Below are positions 1-46,531 of a DNA stretch of 64,000 nucleotides, one piece after another (the stretch's first letter is position 1; every line of letters begins with the position of its first letter). Origin of the DNA: Macrocystis pyrifera (lineage: Eukaryota; Sar; Phaeophyceae; Laminariales; Laminariaceae); the NCBI GenBank assembly GCA_031763025.1, contig JASSKH010000031.1, forward strand, positions 5,237,458-5,301,457. Reading direction: 5' to 3'. The notes under the pieces are model-generated. The model searched no databases and had not been told where the DNA came from. It worked only from the letters and a program-made list of their open reading frames with translations. Both the position numbers and the translations under genes were made by a program.

Positions 1-19
1 TTTCGTTTCGCGCTTGGAG

Positions 20-145
20 CAAGCAATGTCCGCCTGGTCGGTGAGAAACCGACGTGCTCCTTCTCGGCATTGCGGGGATGCGAAGGTCTGTGGTCATACG
101 ACTACGGCCATGCATCATATCGAGTACCCCCCCCCCTCCACCCCC
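20..145 (+). repeat. Poly-C-ending repeat family, fragment
   Basis: Contains GCAATGTCCGCCTGGTCGGT and ends CATATCGAGTACCCCCC, merging into a C-rich run. Confidence 0.78.
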
Positions 146-1821
146 CCCGACCCGACCTTTCCGTTTATTATTATCTCCCACAAGGTTCGCCTTGGGGTGG
201 ATGGAGATCACGCACACGCATAGTTGGTACAGTGTAGGCCCATGAATAAAAAATACCGGGTAGCCTAATACCAGGTACCTGGTAATCAACAACATTACTA
301 ATTGGGCTCACTTTTTCAAGAGAGGAGTAAAAAAAATTACTACGAATTAAAGAATAAGAAAACGTGCTCAGCGGTTGGGGCTCCGGGAGGATAAAGCCAG
401 TCTGTTCCCTAACCTTTTGCATAGACACACGTGACACACCGGCCGTGCAAGGGATTTCACGTGCTTGGCGACGCGACTACTGTGCACAGCAGGCTGCAGC
501 CCAAAAGATGCCCCGCGTCCGTTCCGCTATATAGGGGTATGGAAAATAGTTCACGACGTTCCCACGGGACAACCAATGGTAGCAGAGCCCCTAATCAACC
601 AGGCTACAAGTTTGGGGTCAATAAGGAATAGAAGGCACCCGCAAAAAAGATACGCATCAAACGACCGACGACATTGAGATAAGAGAAGGGTCAAAAAGTA
701 TGGGTGTGATCTCATGCCGCAGCAGAAGGAGGCCTCATTGATCCCAAACTGTATACGAATTAACCTACGACGCGATGTTACAACAGTAGTCTGGAACAGA
801 AAAGAGGGGACGCCAGCAGGGTGGATCCCTTTTTTTTTTTTTAGCGTCGCACTGCTGTACTTTCGTACCATCCGTTTCCGTTGAGCGTGGGGCCAGTTTC
901 AAGAGAGGCGGAGAAACCGCACGGTATTCGCGCGAGGCTCTTCAGATTTGCATGTAATTTCGATACGGTTGTATGTTTAAGCGGGAGTTGTTGTAGATAT
1001 ATATATGGCCTACATGATACCACTTGGGATCCGGGTGTGATCCGGGGCTCCTGGGGAGGGCTGGTATGTATATTTGTGCACCACTAAGTGCCAAGTAGCA
1101 TGAAAAATACGTGCGATTGCAAGAATCTCGCACATACGGGCAGTTTCTCCGCCTGTGCAGTTTCGCACACGCCGCCTCCCCTCCCTACCACTCGCTTGAT
1201 GGAGGGGGGGGTACTCATTACCCAGGGGGGGGGCGAGTTTTCGAGCATGTATTTTCGTAACTGGCTCCTAACTCTACGCTCTGATGTGTGTGTGTGTTTG
1301 TTTTGCAGTACTTGTGCTCTGGCACGCACATATACTTGGCACGCTACCTGGTGTCATACCCAAGGAGTAACATGTGACCAGATTACTGCTGTATGTGCGT
1401 CGTTTCGTGCCTACGCGCGCACCGGGGGTGGTCAGAAGTCGTCGAACGCGAAGGTGTTAACCTACTGAGCTGTCGGGAAATGCAGACTTTGGGATGAATT
1501 CATGGGGTGACCCGCTGGGCCCTGGTTGGTGGCGATGACGCTAAATGTGAAGGTGCTGCCTACTGAGTTGTAGGGGAAAACGATCGATCGATTGCCCAGC
1601 CCAGGATAACCCTTTACAACACACTACGACGCATTTGTATTCTGCCCCCCCCTCCCCCCGCGCCACGCCGGAACCGAACCAACTAATTCGACGCGGTCAC
1701 CCGATACTTACGTACATGCAAGAAAGTCTGCCTCACAATCGATTATTACTATTGATACCATGCAGCTCTCCCTCCCTCCATGCGTGCGAGTCGACGAAGG
1801 TCTCACAACGTTTACGCGCTC

Positions 1822-1916
1822 GCTGTAAGAAAAATCTGCCTGGTCGGTAGAGACCCTACGTGCTCCGTCCCGGCATCGCAGGGATGCGAGGGTCTATGGC
1901 GGTCAACCGACTACAT
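1822..1916 (+). repeat. Poly-C-ending repeat family, fragment
   Basis: Central portion (TCTGCCTGGTCGGTAGAGAC to GGGTCTATGGCGGTCAACC); the C-tract end is missing here. Confidence 0.65.
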
Positions 1917-2227
1917 TCGGCCAATCAATGCACAACATGTGATTTTCAAGATTGTTTTTTTTATTGTTTGAGCGAAAGCTTTGCTGCATCACGCTACGAT
2001 ACACAGCGATAATTTTCTCGGCGAAACATAGACTGCCAATCAATAATCGTACCGCAAAAAAGAACCGAGTACACACGCAACGAAGAACAACAAGCCCAAC
2101 CACCAAGAACAACGCTCGTACAATATATAACATCGCCAGAGAGAAAAAAAAAAAACTAAAAAAACTAAAAAAACTAAAAAAAACTAAAAACTAAAAAACA
2201 AAAACAAAAAAAAAACAAAAAAAAAAA

Positions 2228-2264
<37 letters not shown>

Positions 2265-2362
2265 GGCCACCATGATACGAGTACACCCCACCACCCACCA
2301 CGTCGTCCTCCGCCCGCGTCGTGTGCTGCTGTCTTATCATATCGCCCCGCCCCCGTTTTCAG

Positions 2363-37383
<35,021 letters not shown>

Positions 37384-38679
37384 CGCAGCATCTCGCATGC
37401 CGCGCCACCACTATCGGCGGTGGCGGCGGTGGCGGCGGTGGCGGCGGCGGCATTCCCGTGTGGCACCGAGAGGCTTTCCACGAGAGCTGTGGAGAAGAAA
37501 AGCTCGTTCTAGGGGACACACGTTCCAGGCTCCGTCTTACAGATTGTTTGTCCCTTGTGGTCCTTCTTGATGATTGTGCTCCCATTGCGAGGACAGCACG
37601 CTTGGAAATAGCGGGGTCAGATTTTAGGTTGAGGGTACGTACAGCAGTGCGGTGCCCGGACGGGATGACACGGGGGTACCCGACGCATGTTGTGGCCTAA
37701 CAAAAGGAAAACATGGAAGACCTGCGTGCCGAAACGATGCCGACTTTTGCCGACAGAAAGGTTTTGTCTTTCTAAGAATATTCATGCCAAGAGAAGGGAC
37801 ACTCCCGATAACGCCGCCCCGAGGGTTTCCAAGCGTTGTGGCCGACGGGGAACACCGGCTAAATTTCGAGCGGTCTACCAAGAACAATGCCCACTTTTCG
37901 AACCGTCTGCCGAAAAATGTACCTGTTTTTTTTCGGGACAGTCTCATGCCGAGGAATGCTGTTGTTTCGGACGGCTTTTGCCGAAAATGCTTTCGTTTCG
38001 GGACCGTCCGTCCGCCGAAGTTTTTCCGTGTGTATATATATGTTTTTTTTTCTTTTGTCTGTTGTTCTTTCGGTCCGCGCCTTGCGCGTTGCGCCGTCTA
38101 TCGTCTCCGTTGTTATTTGTGGTTTGTATCTCTACAGCAGAGGACGTAGCAGCTCTGCAACGACAAATAGTCGGGCGCTCCTTTCGAGATTGGTCGCGCG
38201 GAACAGTCGCAAGTGAATGTAGAGATAATGGCGTGCCCGCAAGCTTGGCGTACCGTGTGTGTCTCCCGAGAGATCTGCCCTGTTTCCATCTAAAGCCGTG
38301 GTTATCTCGGTGTGTGCCGTGTGCGTGTGGTTTCCCCGAGAGATCTGCCATGTTTCCAGCAAAAAAAATCGTGAAAGGTTTCGCGCTGAGGACCGCGTGT
38401 TGAGGCAGATACTTTCCGTGGAGACTTCGTGTTCAATCGGGCCTGTACGTTTTTAATGCTGTCTAGAGCCAGAGTCTGCAGTGAGAGAGAGGTTATTTGT
38501 CGAATGTTTTCTAGTCTTCCAAAGCTTGTGTTCGTCTTTTTCTGTCAATCCAAAGAGTTCCGACCGTTTGTTTTAGGGTAAAATCGTTTGGTCTGCTGCT
38601 CAAACGTCCCTGGCGCTGTACCTTGGGCAGGTGGCCTAAGTTCCGAGTGAAATACCAGGTTATATTCAGCGGTCTTCAA

Positions 38680-38885
38680 CGGTCACGATCCGACCCGCGG
38701 GTCGGGTCAGTATTTAAAAAAAATATATATATTTCACGGGTCAGGTCCCCGGTTCGATCCGGTCGGGTCGAGTCAGGAGGTTTTGAAACCCGCACGAGTT
38801 TTGGGTCGGGTCGGGCCACCCTTACCCAACCCGACTCGACCCGGCTCGTAGGGGCTTGACTCGGTTCGTGAACAGCCCACAGCAG
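38680..38885. repeat. GACCCG/CGGGTC repeat block
   Basis: Same family as the 20-kb blocks, sharing the GGGTAAGGGTGGC and GTTCACGGGTCGGGTC type of flank in reverse. Confidence 0.72.
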
Positions 38886-40077
38886 GTTATTTTGCGTGAC
38901 GTTTGTCCGGACATAACCATCGTATGCTTCGCGGAGCGCAGCTGGCTGTTTGATCGCGAAGGACAATAAGCCGTGGAACCCTATGTCGAAAAGCGGGCCG
39001 GCGCGTGCTCCGGCGTGCGTGTAACGATGTACCAACCATTCGATGTTGTCATTGTTGTTTGTGCTCGCTGTAGCTTGTCCCATCGGGAGTGAATAGCGTG
39101 GCTACGTTTATGTAGAACGCATTCTGCCGGATTAGATAGAACTTGTTTTTTCGTGTGTGTCCAAATCAATTTCCACCCGGAGATATAGATTCTGCGCATT
39201 TGGCGGTCGTCGCCAGGAGGTGAGGGAGGGAAACCACCCCCGCTCCGTCAAGACGGTTGATTGCGGTGCAGCAAGTCTTGTTTTGCTGAAACAGCGTATC
39301 GCGCTAGGGCGGGTGTAGAACCAAAAGTAGGAAGTGCCGTGCAAGAAAAGGGTTTGTTGGGGGATTTAGAGGCATAGGCGTATTTGATTTTTTCCCATCA
39401 GCATCTAGAGCCAAATGCTGTTGTTAGCTTTTTTGCGCTCATGTCAATAGAGCTCTCTCGCTCAGATGTGCCCTCGATAGTCTTGTTGCACCGAGGTCAA
39501 GTCTGCTGCAGCTGGTATAGCCTTTACGTACTTTTTAACGGAGGGCGAAGTAAACCTGATTCATTCGTAGGGATTCCCCGCTGGCGACTACCTGGTAGTT
39601 GATGACGGTGGGGCCCACGTGGCGGGAAAAAAAAGTCCGTCCTATTTCTTCGATGTCCGATCAAAATAAAGGTTGCCATACTTTCCCGTTCTTGACCGAG
39701 ACATACCTCATGTTTACACAAGAATGTCACCTGATGGGCATGTCTTCCATTCTTGATTTTTTGTGTGGAAAGCCTCCCATTCATCCATCAAACGTCAATA
39801 CATATATTCGAAAGTATTCTGTTTCTCGGCGGCAGCCTTGCTTCAACGCAAACACGATATACCCTGAGAAATTTGGTACACCACACGTGTTCTTCGAACC
39901 CCTGCCGACCGATTTTTTCCGCCAGTTTTTTTTTTTTTTTTTTTGCGTTATTCCGGGCATTTTCTTCGGGTACTTCGGTCTTGAGACACGCTGTTGCGGG
40001 AAATTGTTTCTGGGCTTCAGGAATTGAACGTTTAAGGCCGAATATACGGGTTGTATTGGGCGGGTGACAGTTCCAAA

Positions 40078-40410
40078 ACACCGGTAGACTCCTCAGAACG
40101 CTCCCCGGAGTTTTCCGAGAGCTTTGTTGGAACTTTTTCCGTTTCTCCAGAGCACCAGTTTGATTTTAGGCGCAGCCGATCAGTTTTCTCTGGAGGGCTA
40201 AAAAAACTAAGATTGTTCGCCAGAACTGGGGCCGGAAATACCGGATCTTCGAAGATTTTGGGCAAGAACAATCATGATGTCCTCAGAACTGGCGATGTGG
40301 ACGAACAATACAGTCGAGCTACGACTCTGGGGAAACGGAAAACTGCCCAAGATAGCTCTCGGAAAACGAAGGGGAGCACCCTGAGGGGTCTACCGGTATT
40401 TTTAACAGTC
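40078..40410. repeat. Inverted repeat, ~85-bp arms
   Basis: Left arm 40,078-40,162 and right arm 40,322-40,410 are imperfect reverse complements sharing ACCGGTAGA, TTTTCCGAGAGCT and CCGTTTC.CCAGAG, around a ~160-bp loop. No gene is seen here; a degenerate foldback element is possible. Confidence 0.65.
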
Positions 40411-43088
40411 CCGTGGAGTAAAATCGCGGCTTATTTCGACAAAAAAACACAGTTCTCGTGAAAAGAGCCCATCTTTTTTCAGAATTTGGTCTTAGGAGAT
40501 CCGATTTTTTTTCCGGCGAAAAAAAGCGGAAAAGCATTTTGGGTCGGCAGGAATTCTACGAGCGAGCATGACAATTTTCGGGGGTCTATCTGCTTGAAAC
40601 GGCGTGCATAGCAGCTCGGACTCTTGCGCGGTAAAGTGCCCAAAATATGGCGCTGCCTCGTGCTACTTAGTTTCGGTGCTACATCAAGTTCGGGCATACA
40701 TATGGCTTGACAATGGTGTTACTCTAGTCAGTTCTAATGTAGTTCTTCGAATGTTTTGCGCGAAGACACGCATCGGAGTACCTGGAAGTGGTTTGTCCAG
40801 AAAAAAAACTAACGAAAAAAACAAAGATGAGTGCCTCATGCGGAAACGCCTGACCGAAGTATTTTTTTTACCTTCTGCAGACGTGTGGTTGGTCGGGACA
40901 CAAGTATTTCGTCACCACGCACAACACCATCAGTCCTCGGCTCTTGACAAAACCTAAATGGCTACCAGGTACGTAGTAAGTCACCCGCTTCCGCTGATCA
41001 TCACACGGTCAGCATGGCACCAAATGCGCGACAATCGAGCGTATGTTGCGATCGGCAAACGTTCGGGGCGGACAAGATTTTGGGATAGTGACGTGCATGA
41101 ACCACCTGCAGGCGTTTCGGAAGTGAGTGTAGACGGAGATAACTGTGTCGACAAAAACCTGTTACAGCACGATGGCGGCATCTCTCGCGCGAGACACGGC
41201 AGGCGTTTAAGGTAGGGGTTGGAAATTTACCGTCACCACCGCGGCGGATAGGGGGCCACAGATGATCACAGCAAGGCCGTTGCGTATTGCACTGTGAGAA
41301 TACCTCGAAGTATATTATTGGGAGGGTTGGAGCTACTACGTGTGTCTGCTATCAATGCTGCTCATAAGCGTCACTTTGAGGAGCTCGGGCGGGGGGGAGA
41401 GGGAGGGGGTGGCAGCCATCTGCCAACGACGTTGCATGTGTTCCGTGCTGCCGAGCGTGGATTGAAGGATAGGATGGTTCGTCAGTATTGTAGAAAACCT
41501 CAGTAGTAGCACTTTCGACGGAAGTGGAGGTTGAGGAGGGCTCGGCGGCTGTCAATGTGGCTAATCTTTCTCGTGGAGGGGGGGGGGGGGGGTGGGGCGC
41601 GGGTACTGCTGCAGTCAAAACCGTTGCCAACTAGACGCGACCAATGCCACATTCGATACCACGTTGTGACCGAGATACAAAGAGGGGAAATTGCAGGGAG
41701 GGGGGGGGGGGTACTGTCAATGTCGCTATGTGCTTGGCCTGACGGTGAACCAGATGGGCACACGTACCCATCCAGGCATATCGTTGGATGGTGGATGTTT
41801 GTTCGATACTCTTCTGCAATCACGCGAGGAGGAGGTAGTGCCGCTTGCTGCGTAAGGGAGTAGTCGAATCGAGAAGAAGTGAAGCAAATCGAGTGACTTT
41901 TTCGGGGTGGGGAGCCGGAGAGTGTACAGCCATACGAAGGGAGTGTTTTTTTTTTACGGCAAGATAGGTACGACCCGCAGCGAATCACTGACCTGCAGCA
42001 CTGAACCATGATGTCAGCCGTCAGCAAAACAAAGTGCACAACCCTCGGTATTGCAGCAGAGGGGGGAGATGAGCACTTTCGTGAGAGCGCGTTAAACGCA
42101 TGGAAGAGATGCGGCGACTCACCGCCCACGTCCACGCATCCGACTAGAGAAACACAAACCAAAGGCGTGCTACAGTAGGACCAGCCATGTGTCTGACGGA
42201 CCGCAGGGCCAACATGTTTCAGACTGACCGGCCTCCCTGACTCGGACATCCTTGGAATACCAGTGGCTGTTTTCCACCACCGCAATGATCGTAATACGCC
42301 TGCTGAGGCTTTGGGTTTGTTCGTCGGGGTGCACTCAGTGGCTTTTCTCTAAAATCCGTTTTTTCGGGTGCTACTGCAAGCATCGAGCCCCTGAAGTGAA
42401 GAGTCTCGGGAAAAATAAGGCGCAGCGCTTGTAAATGTGAAAAACGCCTCCTTGAGAGTTCCAACGGTACAGCGGGCAGCGCACGGAAAGGGGCAGCGGT
42501 CAAAGCGGGAATAATGAGTCTGCATTCGAAGGCCAAAAACAAATAATCGTGGTCGGACGGGGAACAGATACGGCACGATACGTTCATCACCGTTCGGCGT
42601 CTGAGGGTTTGTCCGCGTAGAGGACGAAATCGTAGCACAAAACTGAATATCTCACAGAGGTACAGGGCAATCGTTAGGCTGGACACGAGCATCGATAGCT
42701 GCCAAGTTACTCGATCAAGTGGCTTGTCATGTTGACGATGCAATGACGTTGTCGTGTTTCGTTAAGACAGGCTGTTCGAACAGCGTAGTCGACACCAAAG
42801 CCTGGTCGCAGTGACATAACAAAACAATACACCCAGGAGCCAACAGGCAAACAGCACCTGTCATATTTAGGTGAGACGACTAAATCGAAGCTCGAGGCTA
42901 GGGTGCAGAGAGCGGGCTCACACGGGTAGGCCACGTCGACCTTCGATCGCTACGACTGCGGCGGTTTTCTCACCTCGTGGTCTAAGTTTGAGCGGAGATT
43001 TCTTTTTGTCGCACGAGTTCAGGCCAACAAGATCGCCCTCAGATCTCTCTCGGGTGCCCCAGGCATCGCACTGGGCAAAGGGATCGAC

Positions 43089-43240
43089 CATTACGGGGGA
43101 CCATAATACGTACGACCGAATACTGTTCGTGAAAATAGGGAAATATCTAGGTTTTTGTGTGTACCGTAGGTTCTATTTACTATGGTCTTGTCCGTAATAG
43201 CGAGGTGCCACGTGCCGTATTTACTATGGTCCTCCGTATT
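43089..43240. mobile_element. MITE plus a fragment
   Basis: Copy 43,089-43,200 followed by an isolated right end (TTTACTATGGTCCTCCGTATT) at about 43,219-43,240. Confidence 0.8.
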
Positions 43241-43479
43241 GGCGAGGTGCCAAAACGCCGTCGGGGAGGATGCGTGATGCGCGTAATGTAACACGCTATA
43301 ACAGTGAATGCGCCGGGTGGCACACATTATGGGATCGCCCAATTTCTTTTTTTGTCTTGGGTGGTATTTAGAAATACCAGGTGTTGTTGTTGGTGCCTTT
43401 GCGTCCATTTCTGGAGTCGCGCTAGCTGATGCAGGAAAAAGCGGGCCCGTCTTGAGACGTAGCGGACCCGAAGTCGGAG

Positions 43480-46386
43480 CTCCGATAGGTAGTTGCCAAT
43501 CTACCTCTCGAATCCGACCAAGCGCTGAACCCCCACAGGAAGTTGTTCGGTTGCTCGACAGGTTATCGCCATCGAATCCGACCGGACGTTTCCTCTGAGG
43601 GAAGTTCTTCGGAGGGCCGAAAAGTAGTTGCCGTCTACCTCTTGAACCCGACCCGACGCCTGTTCCCACAAAATATTTCGGTGATCCGATAGGTTGTTGC
43701 CATCCATCTATCGAACCCGGCCCGAACGCTGAACCCCAGGAAGTTATTCGGTTGCTCGACAGGTTATCGCCATCGAATCCGACCGGATGTTTCCTCCCAG
43801 AAGTTCTTAGGTGGTCCGAGAGGTAGTCGCCGTGTGCCTCTTGAACCCGACCGGAAGCCTGCTCCCAGAAGTTCTCTCGATGGTCCGGGAGGTAGTTGCC
43901 ATCTACCCCTCGAGCCATCCAAGCACTGCTCCCACAAGTTATTGTGGGGGTGGTCCGATTGGTAATAGCCATTTACCTCTCGAGCCCGACCAAGCGCCGC
44001 TCCCAGAAAGTGCCTCTTGAACCCGACCGGAGGCTTGCTCCCAGAAGTTGTTTCGGTGGTCCGAGAGATAGTTGCCATCTACCTCTCGAGCCATCCAAGC
44101 GCAGCTCACACAAGCTATTGTGGGGGTGGTCCGATTGGTAATTGCCATTTACCTCTCGAGCCCGACCAAGCGCCGCTCCCAGAAAGTGCCTCTTGAACCC
44201 GACCGGAGGCTTGCTCCCAGAAGTTGTTTCGGTGGTCCGAGAGATAGTTGCCATCTACCTCTCGAGCCATCCAAGCGCAGCTCACACAAGCTATTGTGGG
44301 GGTGGTCCGATTGGTAATTGCCATTTACCTCTCGAGCCCGACCAAGCGCCGCTCCCAGAACGGTGGTCCGAGAGGTAGTCGCCGTGTGTCTCTCGAACTC
44401 GACCGGAAACCTGCTCCCAGAATTTTCTTTCGGTGGTCCGAGAGGTAGTTGCCATCTACCCCTCGAGCCGACCAAGCGCTGCTCCCACACGTTATTGTGG
44501 GGGCGGTCCGATTGGTAATTGCCATTTACCTCTCGAGCCCGACCAAGCGCCGCTCCCAGAAAGCTAGTCCGACAGGTAGTTGCCATCTACCTCTTGAACC
44601 AGACCGGAAGCCTGCTCCCAGAAGTTGTTTCGGTGGTCCGAGAGGTAGTTGCCGTCTACCTCTCGAGTCATCCAAGCGCTGCTCCCAAACGCTATTGTGG
44701 GGGTGGTCCGATTGGTAATTGCCATTTACCTCTCGAGCCCGACCAAGCGCCGCTCCCAGAAAGCTAGTCCGACAGGTAGTTGCCATCTACCTCTTGAACC
44801 CGACCGGAAGCCTGCTCCCAGAAGTTGTTTCGGTGGTCCGAGAGGTAGTTGCCATCTACCTCTCGAGCCGATCAAGCGCTGCTCCCACAAGCTACGGTGG
44901 GGGTGGTCCGATTGGTAATTGTCATTTACCTCTCGAGCCCGACCAAGCGCCGCTCCCAGAAAGCTAGTCCGACAGGTAGTTGCCATCTACCTCTTGAACC
45001 AGACCGGAAGCCTGCTCCCAGAAGTTGTTTCGGTGGTCCGAGAGGTAGTTGCCGTCTACCTCTCGAGTCATCCAAGCGCTGCTCCCAAACGCTATTGTGG
45101 GGGTGGTCCGATTGGTAATTGCCATTTACCTCTCGAGCCCGACCAAGCGCCGCTCCCAGAAAGCTAGTCCGACAGGTAGTTGCCATCTACCTCTTGAACC
45201 AGACCGGAAGCCTGCTCCCAGAAGTTGTTTCGGTGGTCCGAGAGGTAGTTGCCATCTACCTCTCGAGCCGATCAAGCGCTGCTCCCACAAGCTACGGTGG
45301 GGGTGGTCCGATTGGTAATTGCCATTTACCTCTCGAGCCCGACCAAGCGCCGCTCCCAGAAAGGTAGTGCGACAGGTAGCTGCAATCTACCTCTCGAACC
45401 CGACCCAAAGCCTGTTCCCAGAAGTTGTTTCGGTGTTCCGAGAGGTAGTTGCCATCTACCTCTCGAGCCGACGAAGCGCTGCTCCCACACGTTATTCTGG
45501 GGGTGGTCCGATTGGTAATTGCCATTTACCTCTCGAGCCCGACCAAGCGCCGCTCCCAGAACGGTGGTCCGAGAGGTAGTCGCCGTGTGTCTCTCGAACC
45601 CGACCGGAAGCCTGGTCACAGAAAGTCTTTCGGTGGTCCGAGAGGTAGTTGCCATCTACCTCTCGAGCCGTCCAAGCACTGCTCCCGCAAGTTTTTGTGG
45701 GGGTGATCCGAATGGTAATTGCCATTTACCTCTCGAGCCCGACCAAGCGCCGCTCCCAGAAAGCTAGTCCGACAGGTAGTTGCCATCTACTTCTCGAACC
45801 CGACCGGAAGCCAGCTCCCATAAATTCTTTCGATGGTCCGAGAGGTAGTTGCCATCTACCTCTCGAGTCATCCAAGCGCTGCTCCCACAAGTTATTGTGG
45901 GGGTGGTCCGATTGGTAATTGCTATTTACCTCTCGAGCCCGACCAAGCGCCGCTCCCAGAAAGGTGGTCCGAGAGGTGGTCGCCGTGTGTCTCTTGAACC
46001 CGACCGGAGGCCTGCTCCCAGAAGTTGTTTCGGTGGTCCGAGAGGTAGTTGCCATCTACCTCTCGAGCCGTCCAAGCGCTGCTCCCACACGTTATTGTGG
46101 GGGTGGTCCGATTGGTAATTGCCATTTACCTCTCGAGCCCGACCAAGCGCCTCTCCCAGAAAGGTAGTCCGTGAGGTAGTTGCCATCTACTTCTCGAACC
46201 CAACTCAAAGCCTGCTCCCAGAAGTTGTTTCGGTGGTCCGAGAGGTAGTTGCCATCTACCTCTCGAGCCGACCAAGCGCTGCTCTCACACGTTATTGTGG
46301 GGGTGATCCGATTGGTAATTGCCATTTACCTCTCGAGCCCGATCAAGCGCCGCTCCCAGAAAGGTGGTCCGAGAGGTAGTTGCCAT
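43480..46386. repeat. Satellite with 200-bp higher-order period, homologous to the gene 2 tail
   Basis: About 2.9 kb of ~62-70-bp monomers, each containing a core like GGTAGTTGCCATCTACC followed by CTCTCGAGCCCGACC. From about 44,450 to 46,380 three monomer variants alternate regularly, giving an exact 200-bp period; the left end is more diverged. On the minus strand the monomers read like FWERRLVGLER-stop, corresponding to the gene's FWEKRPIGFEK-stop. The array starts immediately downstream of the gene 2 stop codon. Confidence 0.9.
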
Positions 46387-46531
46387 CTACTTCTCGAACC
46401 CGATCGGGCGCTTCTCCCAGAAGGGCTTGTGGCGTTCGTAGATGTCGACGACCGAGGCCTGGACCTCGTTGCAGAGCTTCTCCGTGTCCTCGCTGCTCAC
46501 GTCCTCGGTCACCGTCTTCACGGCAATCGGC
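46387..46531 (-). CDS. Gene 2 terminal exon
   Basis: Acceptor TTGTGTCTTAG, 145 bp, phase 2 in, stop TAG at 46,387-46,389. Reads PIAVKTVTEDVSSEDTEK ... VDIYERHKPFWEKRPIGFEK. The last ~12 codons and the sequence past the stop are homologous to the monomers of the neighbouring satellite. Confidence 0.78.

Larger units (their letters stand above)
1..2362. other. Upstream intron or flank of gene 1
   Basis: Apart from two repeat fragments, an A-rich stretch (2,140-2,262) and small homopolymers, no exon was recognised. Upstream exons of gene 1 may lie before the window. Confidence 0.5.
37384..43088. other. Convergent intergenic region
   Basis: Lies between the 3' ends of gene 1 and gene 2. It holds a GGC repeat (37,413-37,450), a duplicated GAGAGATCTGCC segment (about 38,265-38,355), the GACCC block and the inverted repeat at 40 kb. 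No convincing exon. Confidence 0.55.

Noticed and set aside
43480-46386. CRISPR-like array or protein-coding repeat gene
   Set aside because: There is no spacer diversity between repeats; units are contiguous ~67-bp monomers, and the regularly spaced short ORFs are frame shadows of the 200-bp period.
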